Below are positions 46,751 to 54,795 of a DNA stretch of 64,000 nt, piece after piece. The position numbers and the translations under genes were made by a program. Source of the DNA: Achromobacter spanius (GTDB taxonomy: Bacteria; Pseudomonadota; Gammaproteobacteria; Burkholderiales; Burkholderiaceae_B); assembly GCF_002812705.1 (NCBI RefSeq), contig NZ_CP025030.1, positions 3,534,001-3,598,000 of the forward strand, in the 5' to 3' direction. How positions within the stretch are numbered: the stretch's first letter is position 1; each line of letters starts with the position of its first letter. The notes beneath the pieces were generated by a model. That model saw only the letters and a program-made list of their open reading frames with translations. It ran no database searches and was not told where the DNA came from.

Positions 46751-46772
46751 GTCCGGAGCCTTCGCTCCGGAC
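46751..46772. repeat. Nine-base-pair palindrome in the spacer after the ABC operon
   Basis: GTCCGGAGC, loop CTTC, GCTCCGGAC: a perfect hairpin in otherwise non-coding DNA (46629-47147). It could act as the 3' end of the ABC operon mRNA or be a dispersed palindromic unit; copies elsewhere in the genome cannot be seen from here. Confidence 0.5.
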
Positions 46773-46970
46773 TACCCCGTTGTCATCCTCGTTGCCGCCT
46801 GCGGCGGCTGCCTTCGGATTCCCTCGGGCGCATCGACTCGCCTCGCTCACCCTCGCCCCAACGCCAAACGCTCCAGCCATAGCCGGTGACGGACGCTGGG
46901 GCGAGCGGTGTGCTTGGCATTCTTGCCACGGGGGTGGTTTGGCGGAAGGTCTTGCGGGGCCGCCAAAGCC

Positions 46971-46992
46971 GGCCGCGCGGGCGGCCTTTTTT
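46971..46992 (+). terminator. Intrinsic terminator
   Basis: GGCCGC and GCGGCC form a perfect stem around GCGG and are followed at once by six T residues. It is the best plus-strand terminator after the ABC operon, although 340 bases downstream of its last stop. Confidence 0.7.
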
Positions 46993-47063
46993 GGCATTTG
47001 GGCGGCTAGGTGCTCCCGACATCGCCAGCGCAACCAACGGCGCCAACGGCGCCAGCTTCACCT

Positions 47064-47130
47064 GTAGGATGGGTGAAGCGCGGCATGCCTTGAACAAAAA
47101 CGCCGACCTCCATCGCGCGTAACCCATCAA
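47064..47130. repeat. Imperfect inverted repeat (GATGGGT...ACCCATC)
   Basis: TGTAGGATGGGTGAAGCGCG at the left and CGCGCGTAACCCATC at the right are inverted copies of each other with few mismatches, enclosing about 35 bases. The style (GTAGGATGGGTGAAGCGC / GTAACCCATC) recalls dispersed extragenic palindromes of proteobacteria, possibly REP-like. Confidence 0.5.
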
Positions 47131-47147
47131 CCACCCCCGCAACAAAC

Positions 47148-47296
47148 CTATCGCCCCTCCAACGCCAATTTCAACCCAAACGCAATAAACGCCGCTCTCG
47201 TCATCCGGTCCAATCCCCGCATGACTCCCGCCCTGGCGTGATGATCAAAATTATGCCGGCAAGGGTGAAGACGAAGAGGGCGGCGATAACGGTCAT
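47148..47296 (-). pseudogene. LysE-family exporter with large internal deletion
   Basis: The minus strand starts MTVIAALFVFTLAGIILIITPG, the N-terminal helix and ITPG motif of LysE/RhtB amino-acid exporters. After a junction near 47230 it continues in another frame as GLDRMTRAAFIAFGLKLALE, the usual C-terminal end of the same family. Intact members have about 200 residues, so roughly three quarters of the gene is missing and the frame is broken. Confidence 0.75.
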
Positions 47297-47414
47297 AATC
47301 TTCGGGCGATCGATACGAAAAGGCGCCGGCCGCAGTGCAATTCCCCCTTGATTTGCTCAGGCGGTATCATGGCGGGCTTCACGCAATTCGCACCATTCAC
47401 TACGGATTTTCGCC

Positions 47415-47951
47415 ATGGCCCTGCGCGCCACCATCTACAAGGCCGAACTCAACGTCGCCGACACGGACCGCCATTACTACGGCAGCCATGCGCTGACGGT
47501 CGCCCGCCACCCCTCTGAAACGGACGAACGCATGATGGTGCGCCTGGTGGCTTTTGCCCTGCATGCGCAGGAAGAACTGGCGTTCACCAAGGGCTTGAGC
47601 GATACCGACGAGCCCGACTTGTGGGTCAAGGACCTGACCGGCGCGGTCAAGCTGTGGATTGAAGTGGGCCAGCCCGAAGAGCGCCGCATTCTGCGCGCTT
47701 GTGGGCGGGCGGACGAGGTCATCGTCTATTGCTATGGCGGGTCGGCCAGCAAGATCTGGTGGGATGGCGTGCGCAACAAGCTGGAACGCACCCGCAACCT
47801 GAAGGTGGTGAACCTGCCGTCCGACCAGAGCCGGGCGCTGGCCAAGCTGGCCGAGCGCACCATGCAGCTGAACGCCAACATCTCGGACGGCATCGTGTAT
47901 TTCTCGGCCGACAAGGGCGAGGTCAGCGTCGAACCCGAGGTCTGGCGCTAA
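47415..47951 (+). CDS. yaeQ: YaeQ family protein
   Basis: A 178-residue conserved cytoplasmic protein with a PD-(D/E)XK-like fold; its biochemical role is not established (E. coli YaeQ was linked to suppression of rfaH defects). The whole family pattern is visible: MALRATIYKAELNVADTDRH, HPSETDERMMVRLVAFALHA, EPDLWVKDLTGAVKLWIEVG and the end DGIVYFSADKGEVSVEPEVW. It stands alone, with no evident operon partner. Confidence 0.92.
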   Translation: MALRATIYKAELNVADTDRHYYGSHALTVARHPSETDERMMVRLVAFALHAQEELAFTKGLSDTDEPDLWVKDLTGAVKLWIEVGQPEERRILRACGRADEVIVYCYGGSASKIWWDGVRNKLERTRNLKVVNLPSDQSRALAKLAERTMQLNANISDGIVYFSADKGEVSVEPEVWR

Positions 47952-48055
47952 GCGCCGTTTCTGCGGGGGGCTGTGCCGTTACATCCCCCGCAGTCACATC
48001 CCCGCAGTTACAAAATCCCCCAGATTTTTCTTGCACGCTGGATTTTTGCGGGATT

Positions 48056-48075
48056 AATATGATGATCATCATATT
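48056..48075. promoter_or_regulatory. Operator O1 of the TetR regulator (20-base perfect palindrome)
   Basis: AATATGATGATCATCATATT is a perfect palindrome ending 14 bases before the tetR start codon. A nearly identical copy precedes the downstream SDR gene, so both are probably bound by this TetR protein. Confidence 0.8.
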
Positions 48076-48089
48076 TCAGGATCCCGACC

Positions 48090-48680
48090 ATGTCTGGCCC
48101 CTCCAATCGCAAAGCGCTTTCTCACGAACGGATTGTTGACGCCGCCGCGCGCGCCATCCGGCGGGAAGGGTATGCCGGGGTGGGCGTGGCCGACATCATG
48201 AAGGAAGCCGGGCTGACGCATGGCGGGTTCTACGCGCATTTCCCGTCGCGCGATGCGCTCTTGGCCGCCGCGATGGAACGCGCCGGGCGCGATGGCGCGT
48301 CGCGCATGATGCAAAGCGTGGCCAAGCGCCAGGCCGAGGGCGCCAGCGCGCTGCGGGCTTGGGTGGACGCCTATCTGGGCGATGCGCATCTGAAAGGCTG
48401 CGAGTCTGGTTGCCCGGTGGCGGCGCTGGCTTCCGAGATGCCGCGCCAGTCGCCCGACGTGCGCGAGGTGTCGGCCGCGCGCGTGCAACGCCTGATGCAG
48501 GCGGTGCGCGGCGTCTTGCCCCCGGACGCGGGGGAGCACGCTGCCGCAGCGGTGACCAGTACGTTGGTGGGTGCGCTGCAACTGGCGCGCGCGCTGGGCG
48601 ATAACCCGGAGGGGCGCGCCGTGCTGGCGTCGGCCCGTCAGAGCATTCTTGACCAATACGACACGGTGGCGGCTTCATGA
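48090..48680 (+). CDS. TetR-family repressor
   Basis: A 196-residue TetR regulator. The N-terminal HTH (residues 10-56: HERIVDAAARAIRREGYAGV, IMKEAGLTHGGFYAHFPSRD) is followed by a ligand-binding domain with GCESGCPVAALASEM, a segment shared with regulators of reductase/efflux modules. It is autoregulated by the palindrome just upstream and probably represses the SDR-MFS genes that follow, through the second palindrome. Confidence 0.93.
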   Translation: MSGPSNRKALSHERIVDAAARAIRREGYAGVGVADIMKEAGLTHGGFYAHFPSRDALLAAAMERAGRDGASRMMQSVAKRQAEGASALRAWVDAYLGDAHLKGCESGCPVAALASEMPRQSPDVREVSAARVQRLMQAVRGVLPPDAGEHAAAAVTSTLVGALQLARALGDNPEGRAVLASARQSILDQYDTVAAS

Positions 48681-48735
48681 GCTTGACCGCCTACCGATTT
48701 CCAGGCCGCTGTGCGCGGCCTTTTTATCCAACATG

Positions 48736-48755
48736 AATATGATGACCATCATATT
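48736..48755. promoter_or_regulatory. Operator O2 of the TetR regulator, before the SDR gene
   Basis: AATATGATGACCATCATATT differs by one central base from the operator before tetR. It lies 42 bases before the SDR start codon. Confidence 0.8.
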
Positions 48756-48797
48756 TTAACCAGGCAGCAGTCTCTACTTCCCGACAAGGACCCCATC

Positions 48798-49490
48798 ATG
48801 AATCTCAAGAATGCAGTTGTTTTGATTACCGGCGCCAACCGCGGTCTGGGTTTGGCTTTTGCGCGCATCGCGCTGGCCCGTGGCGCCAGCAAGGTCTACG
48901 CCGCCGCGCGCGACCCGTCCACGATCACCTTGCCCGGGGTCGAGGCCATCAAGCTGGATGTGTCCAACCCGGCTGACGTGGCGGCCGCCGCGGCGCACGC
49001 CACGGACGTGACGCTTGTCATCAACAACGCGGGTGTCGCGGCCATGGGTGGCTTTCTGGACGCCGACGCCATCGAATCTGCCCAGCGCCACCTGGACGTC
49101 AACCTGTTCGGTTCGTTGCGCGTGGCGCAGGCGTTTGCGCCCGTGCTGGCTGCCAATGGCGGTGGCGCGCTGCTGAATGTGCTGTCGATTGCCAGTTGGA
49201 TCAACGGGCAGCCGCTGGGCCTGTACGCGATGAGCAAGTCGGCCGCCTGGGCCATGACGAACGGCTTGCGTCACGATTTGCGCGCGCAGGGCACGCAGGT
49301 GCTGGGCTTGCACATGGGCTTTGTGGATACCGATCTGACCAAGGGCATCGACGCGCCGAAGTCCACGCCGGACGCCATCGTCAACCAGGCGTTTGACGGC
49401 CTGGAAGCGGGCGCGCAAGAGGTGTTGGCCGATGAGCGGACTCGCCAGGTCAAGCAAGGCTTGTCGGCCAACCCGCCGGTCTACCTGTAA
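48798..49490 (+). CDS. Short-chain dehydrogenase/reductase under TetR control
   Basis: A 230-residue classical SDR using NAD(P)H. It has the TGANRGLG cofactor loop, NNAG (INNAGVAAMG) and the catalytic YAMSK. The ATG at 48798 (MNLKNAVVLITGA) gives the standard N-terminus. It follows the second TetR operator and is 19 bases from the efflux gene, so it may reduce a toxic carbonyl while the partner exports the product. The substrate is unknown. Confidence 0.92.
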   Translation: MNLKNAVVLITGANRGLGLAFARIALARGASKVYAAARDPSTITLPGVEAIKLDVSNPADVAAAAAHATDVTLVINNAGVAAMGGFLDADAIESAQRHLDVNLFGSLRVAQAFAPVLAANGGGALLNVLSIASWINGQPLGLYAMSKSAAWAMTNGLRHDLRAQGTQVLGLHMGFVDTDLTKGIDAPKSTPDAIVNQAFDGLEAGAQEVLADERTRQVKQGLSANPPVYL

Positions 49491-49509
49491 GCGCGGGGTA
49501 AAGATCACC

Positions 49510-50928
49510 ATGCATGCCAACGCGCATTCTCAAACACCGCCGACCGCAGCGTCGCCCGCCGCGCCCATCACGGCTTCGCCCTGGCCCGTCTTCTGGGTAG
49601 CCAGCATTGCCGTGTTCCTGGTGTCGCTGGACGCCACCATGCTGTATGCGGCTTTTGGCGCCTTGCGCGCGGGCTTTCCCGAGGCCTCGGCCGCGGACAT
49701 GTCCTGGGTGCTCAACGCCTACACCGTGGTGTACGCCGCCATGCTGATTCCGTCGGGGGGCCTGGCCGACACGCATGGCCGCAAGCGCATGTTCATGATT
49801 GGGGTGGTGTTGTTCCTGGCCGCCTCCGCCGCCTGTGGCCTGGCCGGCAGCGTGGGGTGGTTGATTGCCGCGCGTGTGTTGCAGGCGGTGGGCGCGGCGC
49901 TATTGACGCCCGCGTCTCTGTCGATTGTGCTGGCGGCGTTTCCTACGCAAAAGCGGGCGGTGGCGGTCAGCTTGTGGGGCGCGGTGGGCGGTTTGGCCGC
50001 GGCCATCGGCCCCAGCCTGGGCGCGTTCGTGGTGGACACGGCCGGCTGGCCCTGGGCCTTCTACATCAATCTGCCGCTGGGCGCGGTGTCGCTCTGGTTC
50101 GGCGCGGGGCTGTTGAAGGAATCCGTCAAACCCGAGTCGCGCCGCCGCGTCGACGGGGTGGGCATGGTCTTGTTGATGGTGGCCGTGGGCGCGCTGGCGT
50201 TGGCGACGGTGCAGTCGGAATCACCGTCCTGGACGCGCGTGGAACTGCTGGTGGTGGCGGCCGTGGGCGTGGTGTCGATGGGCGCGTTCGTGGCCTGGGC
50301 GCGGTCCACGCCGCATCCCTTGGTGGACCTGGCCTTGTTCAAGCATCGCACCTACCGCTATGTGAACCTGGCCACGCTTAGCTTCGGCATTGCGTTCGCC
50401 ATGATGTTCTTCGCCTTCTTCTTCTACATGACGGGTGTGTGGCACTACAGCCTGCCGCGCGCGGGCCTGGCGGTTACGCCCGGCCCCTTGCTGGTCATGC
50501 CGACGGCCATCATCACGGGCCGGCTGGCGGCGCGCCTGGGCCACCGGCCGTTCCTGGTGATGGGGTCTTTGATCTATGCGGCCAGCGGTCTGTGGTTCTT
50601 GCTGGTGCCGGGCGAACAACCCGCTTATCTGACGCAGTGGTTGCCGGGCCTGCTGTTAAGCGGTATTGGCGTGGGGATGGTGCTGCCGTCCTTGTCGGGC
50701 GCCGCCGTCAGCCGCTTGCCGGCGCAACATTACGCGGTGGGCAGCGCGGTGAATCAGGCTACGCGCCAGATCGGCGGGGTAATGGGCGTGGCGATCACGG
50801 TGTTGCTGCTGGGGCAGGGCGCGGTCAGCCATGCGGATTTCTCGCCCTTGTATATGGGGCATGTGGGGCTGGCGTTGTTGACGGCGCTGTTGTGCCTGGC
50901 GGTGGATACGCGGCCGGGCAAGGGGTGA
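49510..50928 (+). CDS. MFS multidrug efflux transporter (DHA2, 14-helix type)
   Basis: A 472-residue inner-membrane proton-driven exporter of the EmrB/QacA class, with about 14 hydrophobic helices. It has motif A (GGLADTHGRKRMFM), a first-helix D1-like motif (FLVSLDATMLYAAF) and VGAALLTPASLSIVLAAFP. The ATG at 49510 follows the SDR gene closely, so both are in the TetR-controlled unit. Substrates are unknown; no EmrA-type adaptor is encoded nearby. Confidence 0.92.
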   Translation: MHANAHSQTPPTAASPAAPITASPWPVFWVASIAVFLVSLDATMLYAAFGALRAGFPEASAADMSWVLNAYTVVYAAMLIPSGGLADTHGRKRMFMIGVVLFLAASAACGLAGSVGWLIAARVLQAVGAALLTPASLSIVLAAFPTQKRAVAVSLWGAVGGLAAAIGPSLGAFVVDTAGWPWAFYINLPLGAVSLWFGAGLLKESVKPESRRRVDGVGMVLLMVAVGALALATVQSESPSWTRVELLVVAAVGVVSMGAFVAWARSTPHPLVDLALFKHRTYRYVNLATLSFGIAFAMMFFAFFFYMTGVWHYSLPRAGLAVTPGPLLVMPTAIITGRLAARLGHRPFLVMGSLIYAASGLWFLLVPGEQPAYLTQWLPGLLLSGIGVGMVLPSLSGAAVSRLPAQHYAVGSAVNQATRQIGGVMGVAITVLLLGQGAVSHADFSPLYMGHVGLALLTALLCLAVDTRPGKG

Positions 50929-51002
50929 ACGGGTGGGGGCAGAGGGACGGACCTGCTATGGTAGCCATCACTCTGCCTCGGACTCGCTTTCCCTGACCAC
51001 CC

Positions 51003-51941
51003 ATGCCGACAAAAATCGCCTCTGTTCTTGCTGTGCTGCTTGTTACCGGCTGCTCTTCTTATGCCGACCAACAAATCACAAGCACGAAGGCGGCGGGTAG
51101 TGTCCTTGATAGCGATACCTCGTACTTCTGCCAGGACGCCAGTTACGCCACCCGGGACAGCGTCTATCGCGGCGGCGAAGTGCTGTCCCATCTGTTGGGG
51201 TTCTGGAAGGCGCTGGGCGTGGTGGTGGTCAGGTTCAAACCCTTGTCCCAGGACGGATTCCAGGCGGAATACCTGGACAAGGATCTGAATATTGTCGACT
51301 CGCGTCATTTCGTCAAAGGCGTCGACTTCCAGGCGCAAGATGATGGCGGCATAGAAATCAAGACGGCATCCCGCTGTGGTGGGGGTGACGGCCCAGGCGT
51401 GGGCTGCTCGTGGAGCAACGTCAGGGTATTTATCGATCAAGCGGGCAATCTGGCCGTGGTCCAGGCAACCGGTGGCGCGGGATTATTAGGGCTGGTCCCG
51501 GTCTCGACCAGTTCTAAATACCTGTCGCTTTTTCCGCCGATCACGCTCTCTGATGGGTCCGCGCAAGCGGGCCTGGCCCTATGCCCTGAAAGCGGGGCGT
51601 CCAAGAGCCGGGCGGAATATGAAAAGCACAAAGTGCTGCCCACGTTTGCCGTGGGAGATGTGGTCATTCCTTATCGCCACTTTGACCACAAAAAGAAGGA
51701 ATTCTTGCCGGGCCCAGCGAAAGGCCTTGAGGGTACGAAGTGGCTGGTCAAGGAAATTACGGTCAGGCACGTGCGGGTTGAGCTGATCGAAGGCGAATAC
51801 AACCCAGGTTATCCCAAAGGCGTGATCCACCGGGCCGGGGCGTACTCAACCCTCTTCGCATCGTCTAACGGGTACAAGGCCACGAACCGGTACGGCGGTG
51901 ATCTTGGTCAGGTATTCGAAGAGTTCAAGAAAAGCGATTGA
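51003..51941 (+). CDS. Putative lipoprotein of unknown function (312 residues)
   Basis: Signal peptide MPTKIASVLAVLLVTGC with lipobox LVTGC (Cys17). The mature part has several cysteines (SRCGGGDGPGVGCSW) and a C-terminal segment VGDVVIPYRHFDHKKKEFL followed by EITVRHVRVELIEGEYNPG, which looks beta-rich. No family was recognised. Codon use is visibly less GC-biased than in its neighbours, suggesting recent acquisition. It stands alone. Confidence 0.75.
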   Translation: MPTKIASVLAVLLVTGCSSYADQQITSTKAAGSVLDSDTSYFCQDASYATRDSVYRGGEVLSHLLGFWKALGVVVVRFKPLSQDGFQAEYLDKDLNIVDSRHFVKGVDFQAQDDGGIEIKTASRCGGGDGPGVGCSWSNVRVFIDQAGNLAVVQATGGAGLLGLVPVSTSSKYLSLFPPITLSDGSAQAGLALCPESGASKSRAEYEKHKVLPTFAVGDVVIPYRHFDHKKKEFLPGPAKGLEGTKWLVKEITVRHVRVELIEGEYNPGYPKGVIHRAGAYSTLFASSNGYKATNRYGGDLGQVFEEFKKSD

Positions 51942-52004
51942 TTGGGCGCATTGAATGTCCAACGGGTGACATCCGCTCATGAACATCCCAGCATGCACGC
52001 CGCG

Positions 52005-53363
52005 CTACTCTCCACGCCGTATCGTGACACGTAGCCCGGGTCCAAAGTCGACCGCCGCCTCGCGCATTGCAAACCGGATGTTCATGCCGTGGTTGTGAGC
52101 AATGCGGCGAGCAATCGACACGCCCAGCCCGCTGCCGGCTTCTTCATGCCCCGCCGCGCGCAAGAATCGATCGCCCAGCCGGGGCAGTACGTCGGGAGCG
52201 ATGCCCGAGCCTTCATCGTCGACCGTGATGTCCGCGGCCGAGAAAGTCAAGCGTACGCGGGAATGCCGGGGGCCGTAGCGAATCGCGTTGTCCAGAATAT
52301 TCTTCAGCATGATCGTCAGCGCGTTTTCATCACCGGCCATCGGCAGCGGCAGCACGCCGCTTTCGGGCCATTCCACGGCGATGTCGACATCGCGCCGGTC
52401 GGCGATCCACAGGCAGTCTCCCACCGCTTGTTCAGCCACCACACGCCAATCGACGGAGCCACCAAAGTCCGCATGGTTGGCACTGTCCAGCCGGGCCATG
52501 GTCAGCAATTGCGACACCAGCCGGTCCAGTCTTTCCATGCCGCGAGTCACGCTCTCCTGGGCCTGGCGTCGTTCAGCGGCATCTTGGGTACGTTGCACCA
52601 CGTCCCATTGGGCCCTTACCGCCGCCAAAGGCGTGCGCAACTCGTGAGCGGCGTCTGCCGTCAGGCGTCGTTCTTGTTCGATCAGTGTGCCAACTCGCGC
52701 CAGCAAGCCGTTCATCGCATCCGTAAGCACCTTCAGTTCGCCCGGCACTTGCGAGCTTGACAAGGGCGTTGCGTCATCGGGGCGGCGTCGTTCCAACTGC
52801 TTCGACAGATCTCGTACCGGCCGCATCGCCTGGCGTACGGCGAAGATCAGCAAAGCGATCAGCACCGGCAGCCCCACCAGCCAGGGAAGAATCTGGCCGG
52901 CGATGTAGGCCACCACCAGGTCGTTGCGTTCCCCGATGCGCTGTCCGACAGCAATGCGGGTTTGGTTGGACGCATCGCTCAAGTAGACCAGCCGCCAGGG
53001 CTCGCCATTGACGACGCTTTCGAAGAATCCCTCTCTGTCGCCCTGACGCGGAAACTGCATCGCTTCGGGATCCAGCACCAGCGGGGCACCGGCGCCCCGC
53101 CAGATCGCTACAGAGAGATCCCCCAGCCCAGCATCGCCCGTATTCGCCGAAGACGGCGTCTTGGCGGGCGTGGGCAGCAGGGTGGCGGACGGGGGAAGCA
53201 GCGCGGAGATGGCCAGCGTCTGCTGCGCGAGCCGCAGCATATCCGTGTCGTAGAGCTCGTTGATTTCATGCGAGGCGCGCCAGTAGGTCCCGGCGATGGT
53301 GATCAGCCAGGCGAGCGGCGCGGCCAGAAGTACGGCAACGATAAGCCTGCGTTGCAAGGTCAT
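52005..53363 (-). CDS. Sensor histidine kinase (QseC/PmrB-like)
   Basis: A 452-residue inner-membrane kinase with two membrane segments (about 5-27 and 160-180) around a periplasmic sensor of about 130 residues. A HAMP region follows, then the phosphoacceptor His in ADAAHELRTPLAAVRAQWDV, an N box (IMLKNILDNAIRYG) and G boxes (VDDEGSGIAP, EAGSGLGVSIARRI). It overlaps its response-regulator gene by four bases. Adjacent genes suggest it controls the divergent five-gene operon; the signal is unknown. Confidence 0.93.
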   Translation of the reverse strand: MTLQRRLIVAVLLAAPLAWLITIAGTYWRASHEINELYDTDMLRLAQQTLAISALLPPSATLLPTPAKTPSSANTGDAGLGDLSVAIWRGAGAPLVLDPEAMQFPRQGDREGFFESVVNGEPWRLVYLSDASNQTRIAVGQRIGERNDLVVAYIAGQILPWLVGLPVLIALLIFAVRQAMRPVRDLSKQLERRRPDDATPLSSSQVPGELKVLTDAMNGLLARVGTLIEQERRLTADAAHELRTPLAAVRAQWDVVQRTQDAAERRQAQESVTRGMERLDRLVSQLLTMARLDSANHADFGGSVDWRVVAEQAVGDCLWIADRRDVDIAVEWPESGVLPLPMAGDENALTIMLKNILDNAIRYGPRHSRVRLTFSAADITVDDEGSGIAPDVLPRLGDRFLRAAGHEEAGSGLGVSIARRIAHNHGMNIRFAMREAAVDFGPGLRVTIRRGE

Positions 53364-54031
53364 GAGTCGGCGTCCACTTGGCCCAGCGCGTAGCCTGATC
53401 CCCGCACGGTGCGCACAATCTTGGGATGAATCTTCTTGCGCAGGTGGTGTACGAATACCTCAAGCGCATTGCTTTCCAGTTCCGAGTCCCAGTCGTAGAG
53501 CTTGTCGCGAATAAAGTCGCGGGTAAGGACACGGTTGGGATGGGTGAGGAAGAGTTCAAGCAGCAGCGCTTCGCGCGTGGTCAGATCCACCTTCTGACCC
53601 TTCCAGTGCACTTCGTGCAGGGCAGGGTGGTAGTCCAGATGGCCATGGCGCCACACGGGTTCGGGCTTGCCCGCCACGCGCCGCGTCACCGCGCGCAAGC
53701 GTGCCGCGAGTTCGTCCAGCGTGATGGGTTTGATCAGGTAGTCGTCCGCGCCGGCATCCAGCCCCGCGATGCGGCTTTCGACGGCTTCGCGCGCGGTCAG
53801 GATCACCACCGGCAAGCTGCGGCCATTGCGGCGCCAGCGCGTGAGCAGCGCCACGCCGTCTTCGCCCGGCAAGCCAAGATCCAGCACCACGGCATCGTAG
53901 TGCACCACGTCCATGGCCTGGTCGCCTTCGCGGCTGCTGGTGAACCAGTCGACGGCATAGCCCAGCAGGCGCAGGCCCGATTTCAGGCCATCGCCGATCA
54001 GTGGATCGTCTTCAATGATGAGGATTCTCAT
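53360..54031 (-). CDS. OmpR-family response regulator (QseB/PmrA-like)
   Basis: A 223-residue regulator with an N-terminal receiver (acidic pocket MRILIIEDDPLIGDGL, phosphoacceptor Asp51 in AVVLDLGLPGEDGV, switch Lys in YLIKPITLDELAARL) and a C-terminal winged helix (LTTREALLLELFLTHPNRVL, LEVFVHHLRKKIHP). It is first in its operon, ahead of the kinase, and starts 137 bases from the divergent hemolysin-like gene across a PmrA-like box. Confidence 0.94.
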   Translation of the reverse strand: MRILIIEDDPLIGDGLKSGLRLLGYAVDWFTSSREGDQAMDVVHYDAVVLDLGLPGEDGVALLTRWRRNGRSLPVVILTAREAVESRIAGLDAGADDYLIKPITLDELAARLRAVTRRVAGKPEPVWRHGHLDYHPALHEVHWKGQKVDLTTREALLLELFLTHPNRVLTRDFIRDKLYDWDSELESNALEVFVHHLRKKIHPKIVRTVRGSGYALGQVDADS

Positions 54032-54088
54032 TTATTGCCTTCGCATTGCCTTCGCGCGATATTCGGCTGAGATTACCACCACGCACCC

Positions 54089-54105
54089 GTTAATTTCTCA
54101 TTAAG
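54089..54105. promoter_or_regulatory. PmrA/QseB-like box between the two-component system and the five-gene operon
   Basis: GTTAAT-TTCTC-ATTAAG fits the hexamer-N5-hexamer direct repeat of PmrA-type boxes (YTTAAK) except at the first base of each hexamer. TAAGCT lies ten bases to the right as a possible -10 for the plus-strand operon, and TAATCT to the left for the regulator gene. Confidence 0.45.
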
Positions 54106-54168
54106 GTTGGCTGCCTAAGCTGCGCACCAGATGTCGATAAACCGACGCCACATCGACCGGATGCCAGT

Positions 54169-54795
54169 ATGCCGCAAACCAAGTTTTTATCGCTGCCCAC
54201 GCAGAGTTCGATCGCCTCGCAGCCAAGGGCTGTGTCTCGTACGCTGCACATCCACCCCGTCGGCGACCCCATGCGTGGCCGCGTGGAAGCCTACATTCAT
54301 CAACGCTATCAGCAACGGTTTGGCGCAACGCTGAAAGATTGGCTGCCCACGCTCGTAAGCGTGCAGGAAGACGGAGAAATCCTCGCGGCAGCCGGCTACC
54401 GGGGCGCGGACGATTCCTTGTTTCTTGAACGCTACCTGGCGGCGCCGATTGAACAATATCTGCGTGACCACAACGCGCCGGTAGCGCGCCGCCTGATCGT
54501 GGAAGCGGGCCAGTTTGCCTCGGCCCGGCCGGGGGGCGGGCGGCTCTTGGTGCCCTTGCTTGCGCGCCACCTGCACCAGCAAGGTTTCGACTGGGCGGTC
54601 AGCACCCTGACCAGCGAACTGCACCACCTGTTCGCCCGCATGGGCTTGGCGCACCAGCCGATTTCAGCGGCCACCTCTGATCACCTGAACGAGCAGGAAC
54701 GCGGCGATTGGGGCGACTACTACGCCCATGCGCCCCATGTCTTCGCGGGACGCCTGCACGCCATTCTTGAACATTTTCCGGAGCAGGACGCATGA
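54169..54795 (+). CDS. Thermostable-hemolysin-like (T_hemolysin) protein
   Basis: A 208-residue protein of the thermostable hemolysin family, named after a Vibrio delta-hemolysin but related in fold to GNAT acyltransferases. Family features: GYRGADDSLFLERYLAAPIE, RRLIVEAGQFASARPGGGRL, LFARMGLAHQPI and GDWGDYYAHAPHVFAGRL. There is no signal peptide, so haemolysis itself is doubtful and acyl transfer is the more natural inference. It is the first gene of the operon and its stop overlaps the AMP-ligase start (ATGA). Confidence 0.82.
   Translation: MPQTKFLSLPTQSSIASQPRAVSRTLHIHPVGDPMRGRVEAYIHQRYQQRFGATLKDWLPTLVSVQEDGEILAAAGYRGADDSLFLERYLAAPIEQYLRDHNAPVARRLIVEAGQFASARPGGGRLLVPLLARHLHQQGFDWAVSTLTSELHHLFARMGLAHQPISAATSDHLNEQERGDWGDYYAHAPHVFAGRLHAILEHFPEQDA

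Noticed and set aside
54169..54795. True secreted haemolysin
   Set aside because: The family name is historical; no signal peptide is present and the operon context is metabolic, so a toxin role is not claimed.
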